A stretch of 64,000 nt of DNA, taken from positions 310,001 through 374,000 of the forward strand of contig NZ_JBNPXI010000001.1 in the NCBI RefSeq assembly GCF_050433385.1, read 5' to 3'. This DNA is from Brassicibacter mesophilus. Lineage in GTDB: Bacteria > Bacillota > Clostridia > Tissierellales > Proteiniboraceae. Positions 1-8,578 of the stretch are shown here, piece after piece (position 1 is the first letter of the stretch; each line of letters starts with the position of its first letter). The position numbers were made by a program, and so were the translations under genes. The notes beneath the pieces are model-generated. The model was given only the letters and a program-made list of their open reading frames with translations, did not search any database and had not been told where the DNA came from.

Positions 1-859
1 TAAGTCGCTCCACTTCACTTCTCTTTGGACGAATCCGGTTGATATCTGTTACAATCTCAATTTTTACGCCCATAATTTCTGCAATAGTCTGAGCTGTTTC
101 TTCTATAGAAACCTCAAAATCACTTCCTATATTTACTACCTCACCAATTGTTTCAATAGACTCTGCAACCTTAATAAATCCTCGCACTGTATCCTTAATA
201 TAATTAAAATCCCTTGTAGGAGTTAGAGAACCTAACTTAATTTCTTGTTCTCCTTGGGCGATCTGAGTAATAATTGTTGGTATAACTGCTCTAGCTGATT
301 GTCTTGGACCATATGTATTAAAAGGCCGGATAATAGAGACTGGTGTACAAAAAGAGTGATAAAAAGAGGATGCCAGTTGATCTGCTCCAATCTTTGATGC
401 AGCATAAGGGGATTGACCTTGCAAAGGGTGTTCTTCTGGTATAGGAACATATTGAGCTGTCCCATAAACCTCACTAGTAGACGTGTGTATAATCTTTTCT
501 ACTTCCAATTCTCGAGCTGCCTGTAAAATATTTAATGTTCCTTTTACATTTGTCTCAATATATGTATTAGGAGAGTGATAAGAGTATGGAATAGAAACTA
601 ATGCAGCTAAATGAAAGACCACATCACACCCTTTCATTGCTTCTCTAACTCTATAAGTATCTCTAATATCTCCATGGAATATTTCTACATTATTTTTTAT
701 GCTCAGTGGAGAATAATCAAGCCATCCCCATGAATTAAGTGAATTATAACAAACAAAAGCACGAACACTATATCCTATTCTAACTAACTCCTCTGTTAGG
801 TGAGAGCCAATAAAGCCGTCTGCTCCAGTAATAAGAATCTTCTTCTCTCTTAAAATCAT
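1..859 (-). CDS. NAD-dependent nucleotide-sugar 4,6-dehydratase, LegB-like (C-terminus beyond left edge)
   Basis: Extended short-chain dehydrogenase/reductase. The first 286 codons are visible, starting at an ATG with a GAGGTG ribosome site. The Rossmann motif GADGFIGS lies near residue 10 and the catalytic YAASK near residue 145; the SWGWLDYSP and NTYGPRQSARAVIPT stretches resemble LegB-type UDP-GlcNAc 4,6-dehydratases. By family, such enzymes open the path to legionaminic acid or bacillosamine-type sugars for surface glycans. The gene diverges from the large spore-surface-like protein at 1135, which suggests, but does not prove, a glycan role at the cell or spore surface. GDP-mannose dehydratase or a UDP-glucose epimerase are less likely alternatives. 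The end is not in the window. Confidence 0.88.
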   Translation of the reverse strand, partial: MILREKKILITGADGFIGSHLTEELVRIGYSVRAFVCYNSLNSWGWLDYSPLSIKNNVEIFHGDIRDTYRVREAMKGCDVVFHLAALVSIPYSYHSPNTYIETNVKGTLNILQAARELEVEKIIHTSTSEVYGTAQYVPIPEEHPLQGQSPYAASKIGADQLASSFYHSFCTPVSIIRPFNTYGPRQSARAVIPTIITQIAQGEQEIKLGSLTPTRDFNYIKDTVRGFIKVAESIETIGEVVNIGSDFEVSIEETAQTIAEIMGVKIEIVTDINRIRPKRSEVERL

Positions 860-1134
860 TTTATCACCTCAAGTATGATTATTATCTCTATATATTTTAT
901 TTAATATTTCATGAAATAGAACCTACATAATAATATAAGTACATCCTTAGTACTTAACATTTTTCTTGAGTAACATATTATTTATTTTGCACATAAAATA
1001 ATATAAGGAAGAAGTATATTCTTATTTTGACTAGACTGTTTTAATAAGTAAATAAATAACAAATTTTGATTAAAACATTATAATTCGATAAAAATTATCA
1101 ATATTAAGTATTTAATTTTTTGGAAGTGATAATT
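860..1134. other. divergent intergenic region
   Basis: About 275 bases, very AT-rich, between the two divergent starts. It must hold promoters for both genes, but I could not single out a convincing -35/-10 pair or a sporulation sigma site. No RNA structure or small gene was recognised. Confidence 0.4.
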
Positions 1135-4100
1135 ATGATTAAAAATAACTCAACTAATATCATTTATAATTCAATAGATAAAAATACTAAAAAAGCAAAA
1201 TTAAGAGCTGAAGTTTATCAATATAACGCTTTATCTAAAAGCGGAAAAAATGTCTATACTAATAAAGATGAATTAAGTGAATATGGCAATCAAGGTATTC
1301 TTGATCCTAATGAGGTCTCTTATTATAACCTTTTCATCAATGGTATATTACAACCAATGACAAACTATAGAATTGAAAAAGGACTACTTTTACTAGAAAC
1401 TGACGATGTTCCGCTAGAAGGGTCTCCTATTATTATTACTTTCATCACCTTTAACAAAGAAACAACCAAACTTAATATAGCCTGTGTAAAAGGCAATATA
1501 CCATCAGGTCCTATCTCTGATGAACCTGTAACAGATGCTGACATTATAATTCATAGTACTGCACAACCTATATTGCCATATTTAAAACTTGATAAAAATA
1601 TTACCTATGGTCCTGTAGTTACTTTAACAGGTCATATTAACACTTGGAAATTTGAACTAATAGTAACCAACATCGGAACTGTACCAATTAGCGATATTTC
1701 TGTGATAGACACTGTTCTTCTAGACGCTATTTCAAGTATCATAGACTTCCCTCCATCTCAAGGTGATATCGCCATAACTGATAATATAATTAACTGGAGT
1801 ATAGGTACTCTAGACATAGGAAAATCTGCTACTGCAAGTTTTGAAGTAAAAGGTTATTTTAAAGCTAGCGGCATTCGTTTCCTCGATAGAGCTTTATCAT
1901 CTGGAAATAGATTATTAGGATATATAAAATCAGACATTATCTCTGGAAAAGCAATAGAGGTTGTTAAAGGATTAGACATTACTAAAACTATTACCTCTGG
2001 ACCAATAGAAGTTAATGTTGGAAAAATTAATACCTGGAGAGCAGAAATAAAAGTGGTGAATTCCAGTTATACTAATGTATCTGATGTTCTTATTACAGAT
2101 ACCTTATTTATAGAGAATATTAGTGAAATTAAAATTATTAGTATTGCTAAAGGTAACATTGATATATCAGAGAATAAGATTCTATGGAAAATTGATGCAC
2201 TAAAAGAATTAGAAACCGTTGTTCTAGTTATTGACATAACAGGTTACTTTACTAAAGAAGGATTTAAAAGTTTAGATAGTGCTTCAGTAGTAGGAAATAT
2301 ATCTGCCGGCAAGATCTTTGCAGGACCTTCAGAAGATATAAGAATAATAATATTTCCAGATGCAGAGCCGGCAGAGAGACAGCTGGTATTACAAAAATAC
2401 GTCACTAGAGGACCATTGGTCACATTTTTAGGTACATCTAAAACTTGGCGTTTTACTTTTGAGCTTATCAACTTAACAAATGATACTTTGCAAAGCATTA
2501 TCGTCACAGACCATATTCTACTAGATGAATTTGATAATATACGTACTCTATTTGTATCCTCAGGAAACATTCTCATATCTCATAACTCTATTACTTGGGA
2601 AATTCGTGAGCTTACACCTAGAGAAACAGTGACAGCTATTTTTGAAGTCACAGGATGTTTCAATTCTACTGGTATACGCTCTATTAACAGAGTCATTGCC
2701 TTTGCTATGAATAATACTTCAGATAGCTTTACAATATCAAATATAGTTTCTGGCCCATCAATTAGAGTTCTAGGCAATACAGATCTAAAAAGTGATTGCA
2801 TCATTACTGACAAAATTTATTCTCAATGTAAGCAGAAAAGCTGTTTTGAAAACGTCACAATAGATATAGAAGATAATATCTTTAAAAGCATAGTATTTAA
2901 GCCAGGATTCATCATAAAAAACAGTCTATTTATAACTAATATAGAGAATAAACCAAACTATAAAAGAGTTCAATTTCTTTTAAAAATACCCTTCGACATA
3001 ATAACTGAAGATGGAGTTATAATTAGAGGTTATTTGCCAGATATATCTAAAGATATTGTTTTATTTATACCAGAGTTAAGAGACGAATTTTCTTTTAAAA
3101 TTGTAGTTGAAACTAGTTCAAGGCTTCTAACAGAACCTACTATATTAAATAGTCAAATTTGCTTTTCAGCAGGTTCTTTTATAATTATTAAGGCAGTTGG
3201 GAAAACACAGCTATTAATACCTTCTTATGGATTCTGTCAAATGCCTCTAGTATGTAAAGAATTTACGCAGAATTTAACTTGTGATATCTTTCAGTTTGAA
3301 GGTTTTCCTAACTTTTACCCACTACAAAGCAAGGTTGATGACAAAAGTTTGATTTTGACCTCACTATGTTCCGATAATCCATCAATACGACGTAGATGGC
3401 AAATAAAAAATCAAAACAATTTTCCAATTGACTATTATTACCAAATCATTGATACAACACAATCAGGTAAACATACAGCTCCACCTGGGACTTCTACATT
3501 TTTTACTGATACAGTACCTGGAATTAACACTCTTAAAATAACTTGGCAAAACAAATTAGGCATAAAAAAAAGGATAGTTAAGACCAGTATAGATACACAG
3601 TGTCCCCCTATATTTGGCAATCTAACTATTAATAAGTACATCGTTTCTGGTCCTCTAGAAGTTAGAGCTCATGAATCTAATACATGGAAAATAGAAATCA
3701 AAGTAACCAATGATGGATATAGTCCAGTTAGTAATGTTATCGTAATAGATGATTTGTTTTTAGCTAATATAGATAATATTCATCTTATTAGTATTACCCA
3801 AGGTGACTTTTCTCAAGAATACAATAGGCTTATCTGGGATATAGGAATCTTAAATTCTGCTATTACAGTAGTACTTGTGGTTGAAATCACTGGTTCCTTC
3901 GGTATCATAGATAGGACTATTAGTGTGGAAAATTACCAGTATAACACTGTTTCAAATGGAGTAAAGAAAAAGTATACAGATAGTGATGAATTATTAATGT
4001 ATGGTAATAAAGGAATACCTAATCCTAGTAAAGTATCTCTTTTTAATCTTTTTATTAATGGAGTACTCCAGCCACAAGCAAATTACGTGGTAAGTAAAGG

Positions 4101-4449
4101 AGTTTTGACATTAACAACATTAGATGTACCTCAGAACGGAGTCCCGATTATTCTTCAATATTTATTGATAAAAGATAAAGGCAGTCAACTATTAAGAGGA
4201 GAAACATATCAGTATAATGCTCTTGCTGACCAGAAAAGAACATATACTGATAAAGATGAATTAACTATGTATAGTGATAAAGGAATATTTGATCCTAAAG
4301 ATGTTTCCTACCAGCACCTTTATGTAAATGGGGTTATCCAACCAAGTATAAACTATATAATAAGAAAAGGCATCCTAATATTGAAAACAAAAGATATACC
4401 TTTAAAGAATTCACCAATTACAATACAATCTATTGATATATTTTCTTAA
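1135..4449 (+). CDS. large DUF4183 / DUF11-like repeat / SPOCS-like protein, probable spore surface component
   Basis: 1104 residues. The chosen start is the ATG at 1135, six bases after GGAAGTG; an upstream in-frame TTG at 1120 overlaps that ribosome site. DUF4183 units (YQYNAL, ELxxYGxxGIxDP, LFINGVLQP) lie at about 25-106, 932-1013 and 1022-1101. Four DUF11-like beta repeats (GPxxV, NTWKxE, DTLF, GDI, WxIGxL, EVTGYF) lie at about 152-243, 279-372, 417-508 and 833-924. Residues about 554-710 look SPOCS-like with several Cys, and 718-828 resemble an Ig-like surface domain. There is no signal peptide or membrane anchor, as expected for a protein made in the mother cell and assembled on the spore. 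DUF4183 and SPOCS domains are known from Firmicute spore coat or exosporium proteins; the exact role here is inferred. Confidence 0.8.
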   Translation: MIKNNSTNIIYNSIDKNTKKAKLRAEVYQYNALSKSGKNVYTNKDELSEYGNQGILDPNEVSYYNLFINGILQPMTNYRIEKGLLLLETDDVPLEGSPIIITFITFNKETTKLNIACVKGNIPSGPISDEPVTDADIIIHSTAQPILPYLKLDKNITYGPVVTLTGHINTWKFELIVTNIGTVPISDISVIDTVLLDAISSIIDFPPSQGDIAITDNIINWSIGTLDIGKSATASFEVKGYFKASGIRFLDRALSSGNRLLGYIKSDIISGKAIEVVKGLDITKTITSGPIEVNVGKINTWRAEIKVVNSSYTNVSDVLITDTLFIENISEIKIISIAKGNIDISENKILWKIDALKELETVVLVIDITGYFTKEGFKSLDSASVVGNISAGKIFAGPSEDIRIIIFPDAEPAERQLVLQKYVTRGPLVTFLGTSKTWRFTFELINLTNDTLQSIIVTDHILLDEFDNIRTLFVSSGNILISHNSITWEIRELTPRETVTAIFEVTGCFNSTGIRSINRVIAFAMNNTSDSFTISNIVSGPSIRVLGNTDLKSDCIITDKIYSQCKQKSCFENVTIDIEDNIFKSIVFKPGFIIKNSLFITNIENKPNYKRVQFLLKIPFDIITEDGVIIRGYLPDISKDIVLFIPELRDEFSFKIVVETSSRLLTEPTILNSQICFSAGSFIIIKAVGKTQLLIPSYGFCQMPLVCKEFTQNLTCDIFQFEGFPNFYPLQSKVDDKSLILTSLCSDNPSIRRRWQIKNQNNFPIDYYYQIIDTTQSGKHTAPPGTSTFFTDTVPGINTLKITWQNKLGIKKRIVKTSIDTQCPPIFGNLTINKYIVSGPLEVRAHESNTWKIEIKVTNDGYSPVSNVIVIDDLFLANIDNIHLISITQGDFSQEYNRLIWDIGILNSAITVVLVVEITGSFGIIDRTISVENYQYNTVSNGVKKKYTDSDELLMYGNKGIPNPSKVSLFNLFINGVLQPQANYVVSKGVLTLTTLDVPQNGVPIILQYLLIKDKGSQLLRGETYQYNALADQKRTYTDKDELTMYSDKGIFDPKDVSYQHLYVNGVIQPSINYIIRKGILILKTKDIPLKNSPITIQSIDIFS

Positions 4450-4613
4450 TATTATTTTATCTATCTTTTTGAACGCATAATTATAAAGAAATAAAAATTA
4501 CAAAAGAATAATATCAAAACCATTCATAGCGTTATAAGAAATATTTATATCTAAAACTCAAGAGATAGAAATATCCTATTTGATTGGCATTCTCAAAGTA
4601 TGATAGACTTCCA

Positions 4614-4650
4614 ATAAGATAGTATTTTGCACTGCTGTGTACTATCTTAT
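4614..4650. repeat. perfect 11-bp inverted repeat ahead of the 4684 gene
   Basis: ATAAGATAGTA pairs perfectly with TACTATCTTAT across a 15-base loop. It lies 165 bases after the repeat protein and 33 bases before the next start. No U-tract follows, so it is as likely an operator or mRNA leader hairpin as a terminator. Confidence 0.55.
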
Positions 4651-4683
4651 ATCACATTGATTCAGCGTATAAGGAGTGAGGAT

Positions 4684-5382
4684 ATGAGGGATATCATACT
4701 TTCAACTGCTGCATTTTGTTTATGGAACATTGAAGCACCAGAAAAACTTAAAATAAGCAAGGATTTAAAGTTTGAAAATATACAAATAGCCTTAAGTACT
4801 GAAAAGATGCTTCGTAAATTACTAAAATATTTAAACTGTTCCTTGGAAATGCACTCATTTCAAAAAATTTCAATTCATGCTCCCTGGTGTGGTGTAGTTT
4901 ATGCGGAAAATAGCAGAACACAACGAATACTAAAAGATATTATTCAAGTTTCAAAGATAATTCATGTAGATAAAGTAATATTTAGAATAGATTGTATAGA
5001 AGATATAACCCCTATATTAGAATCAGGACTACCTATATGTCTTGAGAATTCAAATAAGATTGGTTGCTGGGAGAAACTTAGAAGCATAGCTCAAAAATAT
5101 GACTTTCCATTAGCATTAAATGTAAACAGAGCTTTAAGAGGATATAATTATTTAGATGATTTTATTGCTAAATTCAGCTCTAGAGTTGACAGGATCTTAG
5201 TCAGTGGCTATGATGCTAACAACGGAAGAATGCCGCTATTATCAGCAAACCAGCTCTATTTATTAGAAAAAGTAAGAAAAATTGAAGCTCCACTAGTTTT
5301 AGAAGGTCTTTTTGAACCTGGAGATATAGATGCCATTGTAACAGAAAGATGTGAAGTAAAAAAATTTGTTTATGGATTATGA
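4684..5382 (+). CDS. uncharacterised protein, possible AP-endonuclease/sugar-isomerase-like TIM barrel
   Basis: 232 residues from an ATG seven bases after AAGGAG. I do not recognise a named family. The alternating pattern of strands and helices, with SIHAPWCG near residue 65, KVIFRID near 100, ICLEN near 120 and LALNVNRAL near 145, looks like the xylose-isomerase-like TIM barrel of AP endonuclease 2 proteins. The His/Glu/Asp metal ligands of active enzymes are only partly evident, so it may be inactive or binding-only. There is no signal peptide or membrane segment. It lies in the same direction as the spore-surface-like gene, 234 bases downstream, and is followed by a hairpin, so it may be cotranscribed or independently controlled. 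Function unknown. Confidence 0.65.
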   Translation: MRDIILSTAAFCLWNIEAPEKLKISKDLKFENIQIALSTEKMLRKLLKYLNCSLEMHSFQKISIHAPWCGVVYAENSRTQRILKDIIQVSKIIHVDKVIFRIDCIEDITPILESGLPICLENSNKIGCWEKLRSIAQKYDFPLALNVNRALRGYNYLDDFIAKFSSRVDRILVSGYDANNGRMPLLSANQLYLLEKVRKIEAPLVLEGLFEPGDIDAIVTERCEVKKFVYGL

Positions 5383-5426
5383 ACATATAGTGAAACTTCC
5401 AAAAAAATCAAACAGACAAACTCAGC

Positions 5427-5463
5427 TTGATGTCCTCTATATCTAGAAAGTAGTGGACATCAA
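5427..5463 (+). terminator. hairpin after the 4684 gene
   Basis: TTGATGTCCTCTA pairs with TAGTGGACATCAA (13 bp, one mismatch) across an 11-base loop, 44 bases after the stop codon. The following bases are only moderately T-rich, so termination is probable rather than certain. Confidence 0.5.
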
Positions 5464-5529
5464 GATAATTAATTCTTCTAATGTATATCTATCTTATGTT
5501 CATTAAATATATCTTTTGTTCTAATTTAT

Positions 5530-5905
5530 TTACTTATTGCAATTCATACATAGGTGGTAAAAAATCAATATGTTGTCATTCACCATCTATTTTGACAGCA
5601 ATCTTATATGTCTCCTTACCTTTATATGAGAAATCTAGCTTAGCAGCTTCTGAACCATGCCCAGGACCTGTTTCAAGACCAGCTAGTTCAAAAACTAGTT
5701 TAAACGCTAGATACCCATCCTGAAGAATTAGAAAGCCTTTCAACAAGTACGTTATATGCACTATGAAAATTGCTCCCTCCAATATTATCCATGATTATCC
5801 ATAGCCTTCTTAATAGTTTATACTTCTTCACTATCACTCATATTAGGCTTAATAATATCAGTTGCAACTTTTCTAGTCTCTTCCTGATGTAACTTTTGGT
5901 ATAGT
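5530..5905 (-). pseudogene. transglutaminase-like protein remnant
   Basis: On the minus strand three frame-broken pieces line up with a transglutaminase core: TRKVATDIIKPNMSDSEEV then a stop; a middle piece with LVER; then GFLILQDGYLAFK followed by AGLET and GHGSEA. In the family the middle piece normally carries a catalytic Cys in a CQGYA motif; here Cys is absent (ILQDGYL). The final piece runs KIDGE, then TGA where Trp is expected, then QHIDF, matching the usual GEWYHIDV. Stops and frameshifts mean it cannot make an active enzyme. No start or neighbouring partner is visible. The assignment rests on motif spacing only. Confidence 0.5.
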
Positions 5906-5942
5906 TAATTATTTATATGGATATACTGCCTAATGTTTCGAA

Positions 5943-6325
5943 TTATTTCTCTGGTAATTTCACAATAAAAGATGTATCAACTCCCAAATTGCTTCTAGCA
6001 TAGATTTTGCCATCATATTTTTCAACAATTGATTTTGCTATAGCTAGCCCTAATCCATAGCCTCCACTTTCTCCAGTACGAGAAGAATCTTCACGATAAA
6101 ATCTTTCGAATACTCTATCAATGTTTTCTGGAAAAATACCTTTTCCTGTATTTTTTATTTCTATTTCTATAGTATTTTTTTCAAGATTAAACTTGCAGAA
6201 ATTACCCCATTACAAGGTGTATTCTTTATCGCATTATCTACTAATATGTTAAATAATCGCTCTAAACTATCTTTGTCACCAGAAAACAATATATCCTCTT
6301 GAATATTCATATATAATGGAGATTA
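5943..6325 (-). pseudogene. sensor histidine kinase, C-terminal ATPase remnant
   Basis: The minus strand encodes an N-box (LERLFNILVDNAIKNTP), then after a frameshift near 6195 a G1 box (NTGKGI), an F box (VFERFYR), a G2 box (YGLGLAIAKSIVEKY) and the typical ending. These are the HATPase_c motifs of two-component sensor kinases. The dimerisation/phospho-His domain, sensor region and any paired response regulator are missing, so only the last 120 or so residues survive, in two frames. It lies in a zone of decayed genes. Confidence 0.8.
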
Positions 6326-6458
6326 CTAAGAAGCAAGGGTGAATGGTAATAAGAACTAAAAAGAATACTTATATTGTGCCATTGTTAATATAAAATATCT
6401 TTTGTTATTTTGCGTTCTTTTTATTTTCTTGCTGTCTATCGTGAAAATAAACCTGCGA

Positions 6459-7426
6459 TTATGACTTCCGCACTGGTCTGATATACTTAAAAAACCGTTC
6501 CGGATTATGATAAAAGTAAATTATTCTACCGGGAGAAGTATCAAAGCAGTAACCGGTGCCTGCAAAATCAAAAGTTGCCATTGCCTTTTCAATCTTTTCC
6601 TCTACACTACGATTTTCCTGCTCATAATCGAATGACCCATGTTCAAAAACAATATACTCGGCTTCGGGAACATCAATCATAAGCATTTGTGGTGGTACTT
6701 CGCCTTTATAATCAAAAGGAAGACGTGCACCATAACACTCTGTACGTGGAATACCCCAATCGCAGAGTCTGCCGTCCGGTTCATTGACGTATGCCATAAT
6801 CTGACCGCTGCCGCTGTTAGATTCGCTCCCACCATCGTCATCCAATTTGCCCTTGATACTATCGAGTAAGCCGCAAATTGTTTCACAGTCCTGCCCCGGA
6901 ATAAGACTTTGCTTTTGCCAAAAATCCCAATACCCATTACTCTCATAGTTTTTAATGTGCAAAAATTTGTGTGCGGGAATGGTTACAAAATAAATTTTAA
7001 CATCATCTGTAGATTTCATCATACTAATCTCTCCCAATCCTAAAAAGTAGCGGTCGAAAGGGTTTATTTTTGTACGAAGAACGACAGGCTTAGACTTTTT
7101 TCGGTATTCACTTGGAGTTACACCATATGATCCCTTGAAAGATCTGGTAAAAGCTTCATGTGATGAAAAACCATAATCAAAAGCAATGTCCAAAATGTTT
7201 TTTTCACTATCCCGAACCTCTTTAGTGCAAAGGCTAACTTTCTAAGCCGCAAATAATCTCTAAACTGCATACCCAATATTTCCTTAAATTTTCTGGTAGT
7301 ATGAAATTCAGAATAACCCAATTTGTGAGAAAGAAATCGTAGCGTTAGTGCTTCATCGTGATGATGTCTGATACACTCGTCAATTTCATCAACGATTATT
7401 TGGATTTGCTTATGCCACTCGTACAT
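6459..7426 (-). pseudogene. AraC-family regulator with GyrI-like domain, single frameshift
   Basis: Two minus-strand frames join into one protein of about 320 residues. The N-terminus (EWHKQIQIIVDEID, LGYSEFHTTRKF) and the continuation (ILDIAFDYGFSSHEAFTRSFK, then GVTPSEYRK) form the double helix-turn-helix of AraC regulators. The rest, with VTIPAHKFL and PEAEYIVFEHG, resembles the GyrI-like effector-binding domain that senses small molecules. One base appears lost near 7215, where LAFALK should continue as EVRDSEKN. The start chosen is the ATG at 7426, nine bases after AGGTG. GC content by eye is higher than in neighbouring genes, which hints at transfer. It is either a recent pseudogene or a sequencing error. 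Confidence 0.8.
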
Positions 7427-7595
7427 TCGTCTGCTCACCTCGTTTCAATCACCCTATAACAATTATAGCGTAATGGAAATTACATTGCTTGATTTTACTT
7501 GCGGAAATCAATGTTTTCTTTTGCGCCAAAGATTATATAAATAATCTGAAATTCAAATGTTCTCTTGTCTAATTGTTTTTAGTATAACATAAACA

Positions 7596-7638
7596 ATCAG
7601 GCTAAAACAGATACATTCCGTATCCATTTTAGCCTGAT
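7596..7638 (-). terminator. ssrA terminator
   Basis: ATCAGGCTAAAA pairs perfectly with TTTTAGCCTGAT just after the tmRNA CCA end, and the minus strand continues into TGTTTATGTT. Confidence 0.85.
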
Positions 7639-7643
7639 AACTT

Positions 7644-7991
7644 TGGTGGAGACGGTGGGAGTCGAACCCACGTCCGAAAGCACTTCATAAAGAGCTTCTC
7701 CGAGTGCAGTTACTGATTTGTAATTCGCCTCATAAAGCGTCCAGCAACAGACTCTCTAATCAGCTATCCCCAATTTATCCACTCTAGGTCGGAGAACCCC
7801 TAAAGTAGTTCCCTGCTTACTTGACGCCTAGCTTCCAGCGGGCAGGACCGTTAGAGTAGACGAGCTGCGCTTAGGCAGCTAATGCGTAATTATCGTTTGC
7901 GTTTAATTTTTGTTGCCACTTTTAGCGTTGTTTGGCGACAACGACTCGCTACTCTTTACTCTATACCCCCGTCGAAACCATTTTCGCCCCC
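7644..7991 (-). ncRNA. ssrA: transfer-messenger RNA (tmRNA)
   Basis: 348 nucleotides. The 5' GGGGGCG can pair with CGUCUCC before the 3' ACCA to make the tRNA-like acceptor stem, and the 3' end carries the T-arm GTGGGAGTCGAACCCAC complement. The tag frame runs from GCA at 7900 to TAA at 7871 and encodes ANDNYALAA, which with the tRNA-borne Ala gives (A)ANDNYALAA. It rescues stalled ribosomes together with SmpB, whose gene lies 65 bases upstream. A hairpin terminator follows. No strong promoter was picked between smpB and the 5' end, so it may be cotranscribed and processed. Confidence 0.96.
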
Positions 7992-8056
7992 GAGATATAT
8001 TAATTAAGAATTAGAAATTCATAATTATAATTACAATTTTATTGCTAGTAATATTA

Positions 8057-8524
8057 TCAGTACTTTTCACTTAGATGTTTTTGCATTCTTCTTTCAGCAT
8101 CTTTTTTAGCTATATCCTGTCTCTTATCATATAGTTTCTTACCTTTTGCTATAGATAATTCAATTTTCACCTTACCATTCTTCAAATATGCACTTAATGG
8201 CACCAATGAGTAACCTTGTTGAGTAATATATCCTATCAGTTTCCTAATTTCTCTTTTATGGAGTAATAGCTTTCTTTTTCTTAAAGGATCAACATTGTAT
8301 ATGTTTCCTTGTTCATAAGGGCTTACATGCATTCCACAGACATAAACCTCTCCATCTTCAATCACAGCATAGCTTTCTTTTAGATTAACCTTACCTTGTC
8401 TAAAAGATTTAACCTCAGTTCCAGTCAATGCTATTCCTGTCTCAAAAGCCTCTTCTATGAAAAAGTCATGTCTCGCTTTTCTATTAGTAGCTAATATCTT
8501 ACCTTCATGTTTACCTTTGCTCAT
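8057..8524 (-). CDS. smpB: SsrA-binding protein SmpB
   Basis: 155 residues, the usual SmpB length. Recognisable motifs are the start KILATNRKARHDFFIEE, the central GTEVKSFRQGKVNLKESY, and the basic tail KGKKLYDKRQDIAKKDAER that follows the growing mRNA channel. SmpB binds the tRNA-like part of tmRNA and delivers it to stalled ribosomes for trans-translation. It sits directly upstream of ssrA and in the common rnr-smpB-ssrA neighbourhood, here separated from rnr by two genes. The start ATG has a GATGGTGAT ribosome site at suitable spacing. Confidence 0.97.
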   Translation of the reverse strand: MSKGKHEGKILATNRKARHDFFIEEAFETGIALTGTEVKSFRQGKVNLKESYAVIEDGEVYVCGMHVSPYEQGNIYNVDPLRKRKLLLHKREIRKLIGYITQQGYSLVPLSAYLKNGKVKIELSIAKGKKLYDKRQDIAKKDAERRMQKHLSEKY

Positions 8525-8578
8525 AATATCACCATCATCCTTATTAAGTGCAAATCTAATTATAACAAAAAATGCTGA

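Noticed and set aside
5481..5723. 80-codon plus-strand frame
   Set aside because: It is antisense to the transglutaminase-like remnant and has an implausible Cys/Ser/Pro-rich composition and no ribosome site.
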